Assembly (NCBI GenBank): GCA_026770595.1
Contig: MU633678.1
Location: 1 to 30,142, forward strand
DNA: 30,142 bases
Source: Ochromonadaceae sp. CCMP2298
Taxonomy: Eukaryota; Sar; Synurophyceae; Ochromonadales; Ochromonadaceae
Direction: 5' to 3'
Part shown: piece by piece, positions 1 to 10,649 of the stretch
Numbering within the stretch: position 1 is the stretch's first letter
Layout of the letters: each line of letters begins with the position of its first letter
Made by a program: the position numbers and the translations under genes
Notes under the pieces: model-generated
Database searches by the model: none
What the model saw: only the letters and a program-made list of their open reading frames with translations
What the model was told of the DNA's origin: nothing

Positions 1-230
1 TCAAAGAGAGAAAAAGTCTCATTTTATGAGAAAATTACTCCTCTTGTGGGGTCACAAAGGTGAGAAAATATCTCATTTTGTGAGATAATTACTCGTTATG
101 AGTAATTACTCATAGTGAGAAAAAGTCTCAGTTGATGAGATAATTACTCATAATGAGATTGGAACTCATAGTGAGAAATATCTCCACCTCATCTCCAAAT
201 GAGTAATTTAGTGAGAAATTTTCTCAGGAT
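1..230. repeat. Array of short palindromes, about 18-bp period
   Basis: The stretch holds about ten imperfect palindromes of the form TGAG(A/T)-N5-7-(A/T)CTCA. Clear units lie at 6-20, 26-40, 61-75, 80-94, 98-113, 116-130, 135-151, 153-169, 171-185 and 212-226. The unit at 98-113 (ATGAGTAATTACTCAT) is a perfect 16-bp palindrome. From 80 to 171 the units start every 18-19 bp. Arms are GAGA/TCTC, GAGT/ACTC or mixed, and the centres are A/T rich. The array may begin before the window. Its role is unknown: it could be a cluster of binding sites for a dimeric DNA-binding protein, a small satellite, or part of a transposon end. It is not a CRISPR array because there are no unique spacers. Confidence 0.8.
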
Positions 231-1135
231 AGTTTGCAGGTGACAGGACGACAGCATGCTTCGCCTTTGTCAAACAACTGAGTACCGAACGCTCAAAGAT
301 AAAAAGAGACTTGCTTGAACTGCTGTGAACAGCCAATTAAAGAAGATTCTTGGGTACTCTGTATATTAGCATACATTGTGAGCTCTGTGTCTCAGAGACT
401 ACACTCCTACACAGTTCCTACTGCCGTTTGGGTAGCATGTTCTGACAGTTCCTCTCGCAAAGGTTGCGCAGACACAGCAGGGTTGGCCTGAATGGGCAGA
501 GATACTGGGAATGCCTATTGTATTTAAACGTAGTACTGTCTGCCTATTTGCCTATGCGGGAGTAGTACAGATCTAGAATATTATCATAGAAAGGGTTAAT
601 ATATTAGCAAAGCAGCGTGTAAACGAAAACGTTTTCTTGTAAATTCTCTCCGGCCGGCCAGAAGAGCAGCGCAGCATAGCAGCTCTCCGAAACCATATCA
701 CCTCTAACCCCCACCGAAGCAGGCAGATGATTGATCGATGGGGCTGTTTTGGTGTCGGGGAGGGCAGACGGCAAAAAACAATGCCATCCATGATTTTGTT
801 TCTCAACAATTGGCGTCAACACTTGGATAATATTTGCAACCGACGCATCTATTTTGAACACGCTCTTTCGGCGATGATGAAGAAGGACGGAGAACGAAGG
901 AACAAGAGAGGCTTGGAGGGGTCTGCAGAGATCTGTGCACACTTCCTCAACTTCCGATTCAGAGCATTTACGCGAGCAGCCATTGTCGCGAAAGAACAGG
1001 CGACTGAGACTGCAATCAATCTGAAGTGAAGTGACAAGAAGTACGATCTACGATCGAAGCATCGTGTTGATCTGCACACACAGTCTCAACACTGACAACA
1101 CTGACAAGTAACATCCCGCATCGTCTTGCACAGGC
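231..1135. other. Upstream flank and presumed 5' UTR/promoter of PA200
   Basis: No convincing gene is seen here. The stretch contains a 26-bp copy (243-268) of the PA200 intron 1/exon 2 boundary, a 9-bp tandem repeat near 1089-1107 (acactgaca twice), and AT-rich DNA around 580-610. An open frame of 100 codons at 727-1029 has no recognisable protein features and is more likely chance. The PA200 promoter and leader presumably lie here, but no TATA element can be fixed with confidence. Confidence 0.5.
243..268 (+). repeat. Exact 26-bp copy of the PA200 exon 2 acceptor junction
   Basis: Positions 243-268 are identical to 1518-1543, which carry the intron 1 acceptor (ACAG) and the first 22 bases of exon 2. 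The identity stops sharply on both sides. A 26-bp exact match is far beyond chance in 30 kb. The copy lies immediately after the palindrome array, about 870 bp upstream of the PA200 start, and is not part of an open gene. Confidence 0.9.
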
Positions 1136-4100
1136 ATGAACGGAACCGAAAGCTTGGGGCTCGGCTCTATGCACCAATGGAACCAGCTGCTGCCTGCACA
1201 GGAGCGGGAGGGCGTCTTGGAGGACGCTGCTGACTCCCAGAGGAAGGTGGACAAGAGCACTGCTGCAGTGGAGGCATGCGTGGCGCGCGGAGAGCCTATG
1301 GGCAACCGCGAGCTGGGCAAGCTGCTGCGGCTACTGGGCGAGCACTGGACCATGAAATACAAGCTAGAGGTGAGCAGAGACTGGTTAGGGATAGGGTCAG
1401 TGTTCCTCCTTTGCACGTCACACATGTCTCATGCATCCCTCCCTCCCTGCCTCCCTTCCCACCTCCCTTCCCACCTCCCTTCCCACCTCCCTGCCCTCCT
1501 TCCTCCCCTCTACTCCCACAGGACGACAGCATGCTTCGCCTTTTGAACGGGCTGACCTCTCTGTACCTGCAGGGGGGCCTGCCAACCACCATGAAGATCA
1601 AGCTCGTGTCCGCTCTTAAAGGACTCACCAAGAGGTGCGCAGAAGTGCCCCTCGTGCGCTCCAGCTACGCCCTCCCGTGGCGCGCTCTGTGGAGGGAGAT
1701 ACTAGGTGTTGTGGAGAGGGAAGACAGACACCTGGCTGCGTGTTCCGAGAACGTGCTGGTGGATCTGCTAACTGCACTCGTGGGCTTCCTGCACGGCGCA
1801 AGGCAGTTCGTGAAGCACCAGGACGCAGAGGGGGGGGCTGCCAGCATAGTGGTGGAAGCAGCTAAGCTGATGCAGGACCCCCGCTATCCTCCCTGTCTGG
1901 AGGGGCTGCTATTGCTTGTCAACTGCCTGCCCACTGACTACAGCGGTTACGCAGAGGTGCTGCCGACTTGGGTGCAGTGCTGGGTGGGTAATGGTGCGGG
2001 GGGCGTGTGGGGCCTGGACCACAATGCACAGTGGGACTATGCCTGGCTCACGCTGCTAGCCAGGGCGCGCAAGCATGTGCCCCAAGGGACAGGCCAGGGG
2101 CAGTACGACTGGGCTAAGCTGCTGCCCACTCTGCTGAACAAGGCCCACGAGCTGCTGCAGGTACCGGCATGCCCCGGGGTGGAGGCTGTCAAGCTCAAGT
2201 CAACTAGTCAGTTTCCCAGATGCTTCCAGGCACACCAGGCGCGCCTCTTGCTCGTACAGTCCGCCTCCGCGCCCAGCCCCGACTCCAAAGTACTGGCTCT
2301 GCGCAAGCTGGCCAAACTGCTGCACTTCATCACCATCCAGCCAGCAGAGCTCATCCCTGCTCCCCCGCTGGGCATCTCACCCCCCGGGCCGGCGCTGCCA
2401 GGCATCACTGCCGCACGCGCTCAATTGGCGCTGGATGGTGGGGGAGAGGCCATGGTGCTTGCGGGTGCGGGGCAGGTGATGGTAATGATGCAGGCATTGA
2501 GACCCTACTTCAACCCCGCCAACCAGGGCGCCTATACGCCCGCACTGGCGCAGTTCTTCCTTGTGTACGTACTGCAATTGTGCAGACACGTGGGGCACGA
2601 ATTGGCCACTGCTGTGTCCGGGTCCCAACCTAGGGACAAGGCCTACCTACCCCCTATGCACCTGCCCACTGCCAAGTACCTAGCTACCCACCTGCTGCCC
2701 TACTGCCTCGAGGGGCTGTACGCGCCCAACCCCTATCTGTCCCAGTTCTGCTCCGCCTGCATCAAGAACCTCGTGGCCGTGCACCCCTCCGCCTGCGGGC
2801 CCATCATCGTGCCCTTCCTACTGGCGGCCCTGGACCCTGCCGCAGTCTCGCAGGCGCACCAGGCCCCCATCGCGATGCAGACGCTGGCCACCTGCTTTCG
2901 CGGACTGATGTACCCCCAGCCAGTGCTGCTGCCCTACCTGCCGCAGATACTGCGCCTGTGCCTGCCCGGAATCGAGCCCAGTGATGTGACCAAGACGAGC
3001 TACACACTGCACCTGTACTCCACCGTGCTCGCATGGCTGCCTACCACGCTGTCCGTGGGGGGGACAGGGGGTGTGGAGGGGGGGCCGCCTCCCTACCTCA
3101 GCCTCATCCAGCAGGCACAGGAGCAGCGGGGACTCTCCGCGGGTGTGGGTGTGGGGAGTGGGGTGGGTACCGAGGAGCTCGAGAAGCATTTGTCGGATCT
3201 GTCTGACTACATGGGGGGGGAGTGGTGCCTGGCCCTGGTGGAGAGGCTGTTCGTGACTCTGGAGGCACAGGAGCAGGACGTGGTGGGGGCTAAGGCTTCC
3301 CCCCTGGCGGGCGCTATAGGCCAGTGCGCCACGTACCTGTTCCAGGCCCTGAGACCCCTGCACCCCTCAGGTTTGTCGGAGCAGGCGCAGCAGCTGCTGC
3401 AGGACAAGCAGACGGCACTGAGGCTAGCGGTGCAGGGGCGGGTTAGGTCGTTCTTCGCTGCCAGCACGCCTCTTAATGCGGCCAAAGGCAGTGCCAAGCT
3501 GATGGAGGCGATGGTCACCTCGGATGTGGCACTACTACCTGCTGTGCTGGCCGACCTACTAGACCCCAACACCTCCTCTGCCCCTGCCCCCTCCTTGGGT
3601 GGGCTGTCTGCCCCAGTGGTGGTGTCCGTAGCGGATGCTCTGCTGAACGCCTACAGCGCCGATAAAGTAGCCTTCAGACTTAGACTGGCAGGGGGTGCGT
3701 GCCGCGCAGCTACCGGGGAACAGATCGCCCTGTGCCTGCCCCGACTGCTGCTACCCATCCTCACCTCGCAGGCCTTCATCTCGCACGAAGAGAAGGCAGT
3801 GCGTACCGCCACCTGCAAGCTGCTCAAGGACGTGCTCAAGGGCTCCTGCTCCTTCTACCCCACAAACCTAGAGCCCCGCTACGCCTCAAACGCGGACAAG
3901 GTCCCAGGTTCCCCTAATATGGGCAGCCTGAGTAACCTGCAGTGGTACGTGCCCTCTCAGCAGGGCGTCCAGGCGGTGCTTCCCCTGCTCAGGGCATCCA
4001 CCTCAGATACCATGGCTGCAGTGAAGGAGCAGCTGGCCGTGCTGGTGGAGGGGGATAAGGGGGGTAAGGAGGGGGGGGCTAAGAAGTCCGAGGAGCTGTT

Positions 4101-7100
4101 GGTGAATAGACTCTGTATCCTAGAAAAGGCGCTCAGAGGCAGTGCGGAGCTGCTGGGCGATGCCAACCCCCCCACCCCCACTCCCGCCCGTATGCTGAAC
4201 ACTGGTCGTGGAGCGGTGCTGGCGTCTCTGTCTGATGCAGATGCTGCGTACCTGAATGGTCTGAGGGAGGAGGTGCTGTGCTTCCTAGCGCACCTGCAGC
4301 AGAGCATCCTTGACTTTGCACCCGCCCTAGCCTCCACAGCAGACGCTCCCCCGCCCCCGCCAGACAGCTCTGCCCCCACTGCATCCGCCACTGCTAGTGC
4401 TGACGCGCACCCCGTGGCCTCCCTGCGCAACAGCGTACTGCTGCAGGGGCTGTGGGCTAAGATTCTCCAATTGGTGGTGACCAGACGTATGGCGTGCTTA
4501 CATGACGTAGAGGTGATCAGATCCCACATGTCCTTCTCCATGCTCAACGCGCAGTCATCCGTCTCTAAGGTAGTGTGTCGCCGCATGAAACAACTCAAAG
4601 AGATGAAGGAGCAGGGACAGGGGGGGGAGGTTACCCAGGTGTGCAACCCCGTCACAGCGGGCTCCCTGCCCCTGTCTGAGCTGGAGTACTGGCGTATGCA
4701 TGACTGCAGCACATCAGGCATCGCGTGCATGGCGTGGATCCAGCACGTGCGCAGGTGCAGAGCACTCTCCTTCGGATCTATCAGGGCGCGCTGCGGGACA
4801 GAGGGGGTGGGGACAGAGGGGACAGAGGGAGCGGCAGATGGGACAGGGGATCCCTTTTCCGCCTGCCTGGATCTGCTGCTGGTGCTGTGCTCACATGAGT
4901 ATCAGAAGGTGCGGCAGGTGGCGCTCAAGGCCTTCGAGAGCGTGTCTAGCAGGTTCGGATTCAAAATGGGCGCCATTGTAACCCGCCTGCTCACTCAGCT
5001 GCAGGGGGGGGGTCAGGGGGGGGCGCTGTCGTACCCTGCTATGAGTGGTGCTCTGAACCTGCTACTGCAAGGAAGAGTGCAGAAGCGAGTACTGGGGGAG
5101 CCTGGGCTGCTTTTGTCCTTCCTACAGGCGCTGTTGCTGCGGTCTCAGGGGGCGGTGCTGGCGGCCACTGACGAGGCGGACAAGAGGGAGAGGCTGGTTC
5201 TGCTGGTGGTGGAGGCGCTTTTAAAGTACGTTAACCATTGGTGCACTCTCCCCCAGGCGGGGGGTGACGATGCTCTTATGCAGTTGGCGCTCTCAGTTGT
5301 GGGCGCAGGAGGTGCAGGGGTGGTGGAGGTGGGGGTGCAGGGGGACGGGGTGCAGGGGGAGGGGGAGGGGGTGGGCTCAGAGGAGGGCGCCAAGGCCGTT
5401 ACCCAGATGGGGTTGAGGTTCGAAACCTTCGCTGCCTTCATGCCCCTGCACCTTATTGGCAGACCCTCTAATGGGGGTGAGGGGGACGTGGTGATGGGAG
5501 AAAGGCTGTGGGAGTGGGTTTTATCAAAAATGGGCACTGATCAGCACGGAGAACCCACTCAGGCCATTGCTCTTTCTGCTCTTTCCCGTATTGCCTGGAT
5601 CTGCTCTCTAGAGACGCACACGCACAGCCACACGCAGACGGAGGGACTGAAGGGCGGGGAGCTGGGTAGGGCCGGGAGGGGGTCGGGCAGCGCTTGTGCT
5701 GCAGGGCTGGTCGGGTACCGCAATGCGAAACTGCGCCTCAGCCCCTACTCCCCCTCCAACACTCTACGCGCCCTCTTCGCTGCCGCCTCTCAGTCCCACC
5801 CAGTGTCTGAGGAGGCCCGGGCGCAGTGGGGGAGGGGCATCGAGCACGTAGCACATGCAGCCAATTTTCTCAAATCAGTGGTGCCCCGCAGCGTCTCTGG
5901 GCGTCGGTGCGACCGAAACCAGTACTCCGCCCACTTCAGGAAGGAAGACGCCATCACCTATTTATCCCTAGCCAGGTCTGGGCTTTTCAATGATCCCGAC
6001 TCAGCCATGGAGGGTTATAGCGTTCAGGCTGAGCAGCTGCAGGTGCTGTTTAAGTGTGCCGAGGACCTCCCCTCTTCTACAGAGGGAGAGCTGAGGAGCA
6101 ACAACACCACTAGAGCTGAACTATTCGCTGGCCTGCTGCGCGCACACCGCCTGGCCGCCAGTAGGGGTACCTTCAGCCCCGCACAAGACACAGAGGCGCA
6201 GGGGGTGTTCTTGGGCGTGCTGAGGGAGGGGTTCGAGAAGGGCTCAATGGACTTCTGCAAGGACTGGGAGGAGGCAATGTGCTTCGCATTCGTAGAGGTG
6301 CCCCTGTCTTTAGAGGGGGACGCACCCAAGGAGCAGATCCCCGCCTACCTGATTGACAGGCTGCTGGACACTGTACTGAAGCAGACACAGGGGCAGGGTG
6401 CGGGGGACGAGGGGGCTGGGGGTGACTCAGGAGAGAGCTTTTCCGCGCAGTCGAAGGTAGGGTGATGAATGATGAAACTAACTATCAATCAGTGCTCACT
6501 CCCACTCACACGCACCCATACACACACCAACACACTTACCCACTAACGCACCCACACACTAACACACACATTCACTAACCCCCTCTCTCAGGTGATGAAG
6601 CTAATCTGCGCCCTGCTGCAGGCCGATCAAGAGGCTTGCTTCGCGGAAGGGGCGAGGGAGAAAGAGATGGAGGGGGGGTGGCAGGGACAGGAGCAGGGAC
6701 AAGAGGGGCAGCAAGCCTCTCTGTTTGGATCCCTGCTACTGCGCGTGCTTGCCCAGCAAGGTCCACTATCCCTAGTATCGCCCTTCAGAGACACCCGCGG
6801 CATGATCGCATTCATGCTGGCAACCCTTGCTGAGAACGTACCCTGCGGGCAGGATGCACAGGTGATTCAGCTGTGCGTGGGGCTGGCCGGCGTGACTGCC
6901 TCCGCCGCAGCCGCAGTTGCCCTCTCCCTCAGTGGGGCCGAGGACGAGGCTGGGACTGTTGGGGGGGCGGTGATGTCCCCTGCTGCATTGTTGCACAAGA
7001 ATGCAACTGAGACAGTGTGCACTCTCATGCACGTGGCGGTGCAGAAGCTGCCTCTGTGGCGCCTGCATGGAGCCTGGGCAAGCCTGTTTCAGGGGGCTGT

Positions 7101-7887
7101 GGCGGGAGCGGGCAGCATGGCGTCGTCGGCACTAGAGACTGCGAAGATGTCCCATGACGCCTCGCTGCTGCTAGCTAACGCTGCTCTCAGACAAGCACCC
7201 GACCTCGTCTCCTTAGCTCTAGCAGGCACCCCTACCCCTACCCCTACCCCTGGGACTGGGACTGGGCCTGACATGATGTCTTCTCTCCTCAGCGTGCTGG
7301 ACGCATTTTCCAAAGATACAGAGACCTCCCTGCACTCCAGGGAGACGGTGATGCAGTGTCTAGCTCTGCTTATGGGCAATAACTGGTCAGTGCTGGGTTT
7401 AAACGAAAAAAAGACCTGCATGGCCATCCTCACGAGGGGGTTGGAGGACAGCAAGCCGGAGGTGCAGCAGCTGGCGCAGGCGGGCATGGTCCTCTACCTG
7501 TCCTTCAAGACGCTGGCTGAATTGGCGTCCATAGCTGCAGTCTACACGAAGAACAGCGACATCCTAGCTACCAGGGAGAAGAAGCTCCGCAAGCAGGGGG
7601 ACGGCACCAAGGTGGGGGGTGGTGTGGACAGCAAGCACCAGAACACCATACTGATGATGTCTTGCCTTATCATCGCCACACCCTACGACCTGCCCACATA
7701 CGTGCCTGCGCTGCTGGGGTCCTTCGTCAGACACGCAGCAGTCAGTGCGCTGAGAGACACGGTGACCCGCACGGTGCAGCTGTTCAAGCGCACGCACACG
7801 GACAGGTGGGAGGAGTTCCGAGAGGCCTTCTCTACCGACCAGCTGGACGAGCTGCAGGGCACGGGGGCCGCACACTACTACTCGTAA
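1136..7887 (+). CDS. PSME4: Proteasome activator PA200/Blm10 (PSME4 family)
   Basis: This is a large HEAT-repeat protein that caps the 20S proteasome and promotes ubiquitin-independent degradation, including of acetylated histones in animals. Proposed exons are 1136-1369, 1522-6456 and 6592-7887, joined in phase 0 by GT-AG introns of 152 and 135 nt. They give 2154 aa, close to yeast Blm10 and longer than human PSME4. The last 80 or so residues match the conserved C-terminal domain (Pfam DUF3437): a YDLPTYVP segment, then FKRTHTDRWEEF, then a STDQLDEL segment. The protein ends Tyr-Tyr-Ser, an HbYX motif that docks into the alpha-ring pockets and opens the gate. Low-complexity Gly/Glu insertions (for example around 5304-5390) account for part of the extra length. 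The start is the first ATG of the exon 1 frame and is the least certain point. Intron 1 is a C/T-rich 12-bp repeat and intron 2 is CA-rich. Confidence 0.92.
1451..1490 (+). repeat. C/T-rich 12-bp tandem repeat in PA200 intron 1
   Basis: The unit cctcccttccca is repeated about three times inside a longer pyrimidine-only stretch (about 1433-1510), directly before the exon 2 acceptor at 1520-1521. It doubles as the polypyrimidine tract of the intron. One strand is almost pure purine. Confidence 0.85.
5317..5375 (+). repeat. G-run cluster (G-quadruplex motif) inside PA200 exon 2
   Basis: Seven or more runs of three to five G, separated by one to four bases, occur between 5331 and 5374, on the coding strand. 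The stretch encodes a Gly/Val/Glu-rich low-complexity insertion in PA200. The G runs mostly read as GGG and GGT/GTG codons, so the frame stays open. Confidence 0.8.
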
Positions 7888-8670
7888 AGGGTTAATGCCT
7901 CACTGTCCACTACTTCTCCAGTTACCAGCTACTAGTTTCTAGAACCCACTGTTGCGTAGAGATGCTATGAGCGATGATTTTTGCAGCAGTTTAATTAGCA
8001 TTTAATTAGCAGTGAAAACTTATGAAACTCTTTAATCCCCGCTGGACGTATGCTGTCGCCAAGAGGTCTCCAGTACGTACTCTTCACCTAAAGGGGGTAT
8101 TCCCATGTGAACACTTCCAACAAACGTTCATGCGCTTAAAAGCGTTGGAATCGATAGAATCTATCTTAGATGTCATGGGCGCTCCCCCCATAATAAAAGC
8201 GAAAATGAGGTAAACTGCGGATCCATAGCTTCTTTTTTGGAAACTGCTCATCCGAGTACAAGTAAAAATAGCAAGTAAATTAATTACATCTAAAGTTTAT
8301 GCATTTAGCAGAAAGTTATACGAAAACCGCCATTAAATTTCTCGGTCATGGGAAAAGTTACCCGAACATGGGAATACCCCCTTTGCTTCTTGGCAGTTGC
8401 TCGAAACCGTTTCGAGCCCCACATGGACCACACTCCACACACAGAGACCAGTTTTCATTCCACAACAGTCTGTAGCACGGGCTTCATAATAATCTTAGGG
8501 ATTCGAGAGTCCACTGCATTGAGTGCTCGCCTCGCAACGGAGGACTCGAAGCGCTGAGTGCAGCTCGAGGCGCAGCAGCAGTAAGCAGCTGATCCTGTTT
8601 GGAGGATTCGTCGTGCACCGACGACTTTTGGTAGTGAGCTCCTGCAGTCGACACAGAAGTCAATCTAGCT
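7888..8670. other. Intergenic region between PA200 and DRC4
   Basis: This AT-rich stretch holds the PA200 3' flank and the DRC4 promoter/leader. It contains an 11-bp perfect tandem duplication (tttaattagca) at 7990-8011 and a 295-bp element bounded by a 19-bp inverted repeat (8090-8384). A 63-codon open frame at 8022-8213 runs into that element and shows no protein-like features. No RNA gene was recognised. Confidence 0.55.
8090..8384. mobile_element. Possible MITE-like element with 19-bp terminal inverted repeats
   Basis: Positions 8090-8108 are the exact reverse complement of 8366-8384 (core GGGGGTATTCCCATGT), separated by 257 bp of AT-rich DNA with no coding capacity. This is the structure expected of a short non-autonomous DNA transposon. 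The flanking bases do not show an obvious target-site duplication, and no second copy is present in the window, so the mobile origin is inferred. The alternative is a pair of inverted regulatory sites. Confidence 0.4.
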
Positions 8671-10649
8671 ATGGGGCCGAAGAAGAAGGACAAGAAGGGC
8701 AAGAAGACCGAGGAGGTCGTGGTGGAGGAGTCAGGTAGGCCTGTAATGCCACTCGCCCTCTTTTCCTGTTGACGACACATCTTGGTCGACACACACATCT
8801 TGCATCTGGGGTGATTCTAACGAGCGCTCTTCTCCTGTTCTCCCACACCCTCCCACACACCGCAGAGTACGACACGATGGACCTGGAGATGCTTAGAGAG
8901 GTGGTGCCCATGCTCAGGCAGCAGCTGGAGAAATCTATGCTGGACCGAAACTACGTGCAGCTAGAGAGGGACTCTATCCAGCAGTACTTCGACACCAGTA
9001 GAAGAGAGGTACGAGAGCTCGAGCTGGCTGTCTCTGCTAAAGACCGGGAGATGGAGCTGCTGGAGGACAACCACAGGGTGGAGCTCAGAGTGTACCAGCA
9101 GAAGGTAAAGCACTTGGAGTATGAGCACAAGAACAACATAAAGACCATCGTGCAGGACGGGACTGGGCTTTTAGGAGTAGAGCACAACACGCACGAGGAC
9201 AGGGAGAGGGAACTACTGAGAGTTAAGGAGCAATTGAAGTTCGAGCAGATGGAGTTGGAGTTAGTCAACACCTCAAAGGTGGCGGAGGTCAGGCAGCAGC
9301 ACGACAAGCAGCTGGCCAAGCTGAGGCAGCAGTTCGAGGACGGCATGGCCGAGTTGAGGTCTCACTGTGAGTCCCGTCTCAGGACCCTGGAGACGGACCT
9401 GGAGGTGAGTCATATGCATTAAACCCCTCTTTCTATACTATAATATGCATTAAAACCCCTCCTTCTATACTATAATATGCATTAAACCCCAGTTGCGGAG
9501 GAGGGTGGAGGTGCACGAGGTGGAGGAGCGCAAAAACCAGCACATCAACGACCTTGTCAGGAACCACCTGAAGGCCTTCTCACAGGTATTAAACCCCCCT
9601 ATATGTACTGCTGTGTGTATATTAACCCCCTCTATCTATGCTTTTATGTGTATCTAACCCCCTCTACCCTATTACATACCCCCTCTCTCCCTCTCTCAGA
9701 TGAAGGCCTACTACAACGACATAACACGCACCAACCTCAACATGATCAAGCGGCTGCAGAACCAGGTAGAGGTGCTAAAAGAAAGAGCAGTGAGCAACAA
9801 GAAGCTGCTGCTAGAGTACGTGCAGGAGAACCAGAAGCTCTCCAAGCCGCTGTCGGAAGTGTCATCCGAGATAGCTGAGCTGCAGGCACTGCTGAAGGAG
9901 AGGGGCAAGGATCAGATGGCTCTGCGCAATGCGAACTCCAGACTGTCTGCCATTGGCAAGTCCTCATCAGCAGTGAGGGGCAAGCTGCAGCAGCTGGAGG
10001 ACGAGTACGGGGCGGTGGAGAAGGAGAGAGACCTGCTCTACAGGTACGACGAATCCCTGTATCTCTACGCTATTATGTGTATCTAATACCCTCTACCCTC
10101 TACTATATCTAACCCCCCCTCTACTATACCTCCTCACCCCTACCCTTTTAGCGGGTTCGAGGAGTCCATCCAGCGTGTCAGACAACAATCGGAATTCACC
10201 AACCAGGCCCTGGAGCAGAGGCTGCTGGCAGCGGAGGGCAACGTGGAGAAGGCTGCAGTGCAGGTGGAGGAGCTCATCAGGTACACACACTCTCTATGCT
10301 ATGTGTATTTAACCCCCTCTCTGTGCTATATGTATTTAACCCCCTCTCTACCCTCTATTACATATTAAATCCCTCTTGAAGGGCGGCATCACTGGACTCG
10401 GGGGAGGTGGCTCGCATGATGGCCAGCCTGAACCAGATCCTGGCTCTCAAGGACGAGGCATTGGGGGATATCCGCTTCGACGTGGTAAAGCTGGCCAAGT
10501 CCTACAACGACAGCCTAGACACGTTTTCAGCGAAGATGGTTGAGCTGGGCATCCCGGAGGACGAGTTTGCGGGCAACGGGTTCAGGCCAGAGAAACTGCC
10601 TGTGGGGTGCACGCCCGGACCCGCAGTGTCACTCATCGCTCAGTCCTAA
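8671..10649 (+). CDS. DRC4: Dynein regulatory complex subunit 4 (GAS8/PF2 homologue)
   Basis: DRC4 is a coiled-coil core subunit of the nexin-dynein regulatory complex, which links outer doublets in motile cilia and controls dynein activity. Six exons read continuously: 8671-8734, 8866-9404, 9493-9585, 9700-10043, 10152-10280 and 10382-10649. All five introns (88-131 nt) are GT-AG. The product is 478 aa, the same length I recall for human GAS8. It opens with a Lys-rich head (MGPKKKDKKGKK) and is then almost all heptad-rich helix. Family-typical segments include LERDSIQQYF, the LKAFSQMKAYYNDIT junction across exons 3-4, and LKERAVSNKKLL. The short initial exon is chosen because its basic start matches the family. 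After the stop, the same frame stays open for 55 more Gly/Val-rich codons (to 10817), but the family length argues that TAA is the true end. Confidence 0.92.
9412..9492 (+). repeat. 31-32-bp tandem repeat filling DRC4 intron 2
   Basis: Two full units (starting at 9412 and 9443) and a partial third (9475-9492) begin with atatgcattaaa followed by CCCCT. They make up nearly all of the 88-nt intron. In the third unit the run that reads CCCCTC elsewhere becomes CCCCAG and is the splice acceptor. Each unit therefore contains a branch-point-like TTAAA/TTAAAC plus a short pyrimidine tract. Confidence 0.85.
9586..9699 (+). repeat. Reiterated TAACCCCCTCT modules in DRC4 intron 3
   Basis: The intron contains successive copies of a motif of the type TGTAT-(A)T(C/T)TAACCCCCTCT: near 9616-9634, 9647-9667 and a degenerate copy by 9680-9699, where the last pyrimidine tract ends in the acceptor CAG. 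The same motif recurs in introns 4 (10044-10151) and 5 (10281-10381). Confidence 0.75.
10281..10381 (+). repeat. Reiterated TATTTAACCCCCTCTCT modules in DRC4 intron 5
   Basis: Two near-identical units, tatgtgtatttaacccc and tatatgtatttaacccc, each followed by a CTCTCT tract, lie about 30 bp apart, with a third degraded unit (ATATTAAATCCCTC) before the acceptor. The acceptor AAG at 10379-10381 is preceded by a weak pyrimidine tract. Confidence 0.75.

Noticed and set aside
1-230. CRISPR array
   Set aside because: The repeat units are very short, abut each other and lack unique spacers, and the surrounding genes are eukaryotic.
727-1029. 100-codon open frame before PA200
   Set aside because: No domain, low-complexity balance or splice context suggests a protein, and a competing frame is open on the other strand.
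3957-4730. 257-codon minus-strand open frame
   Set aside because: It lies wholly within PA200 exon 2 and reflects GC-rich codon use on the opposite strand.
8022-8213. 63-codon open frame in the PA200-DRC4 spacer
   Set aside because: It overlaps the inverted-repeat element and has no protein-like features.
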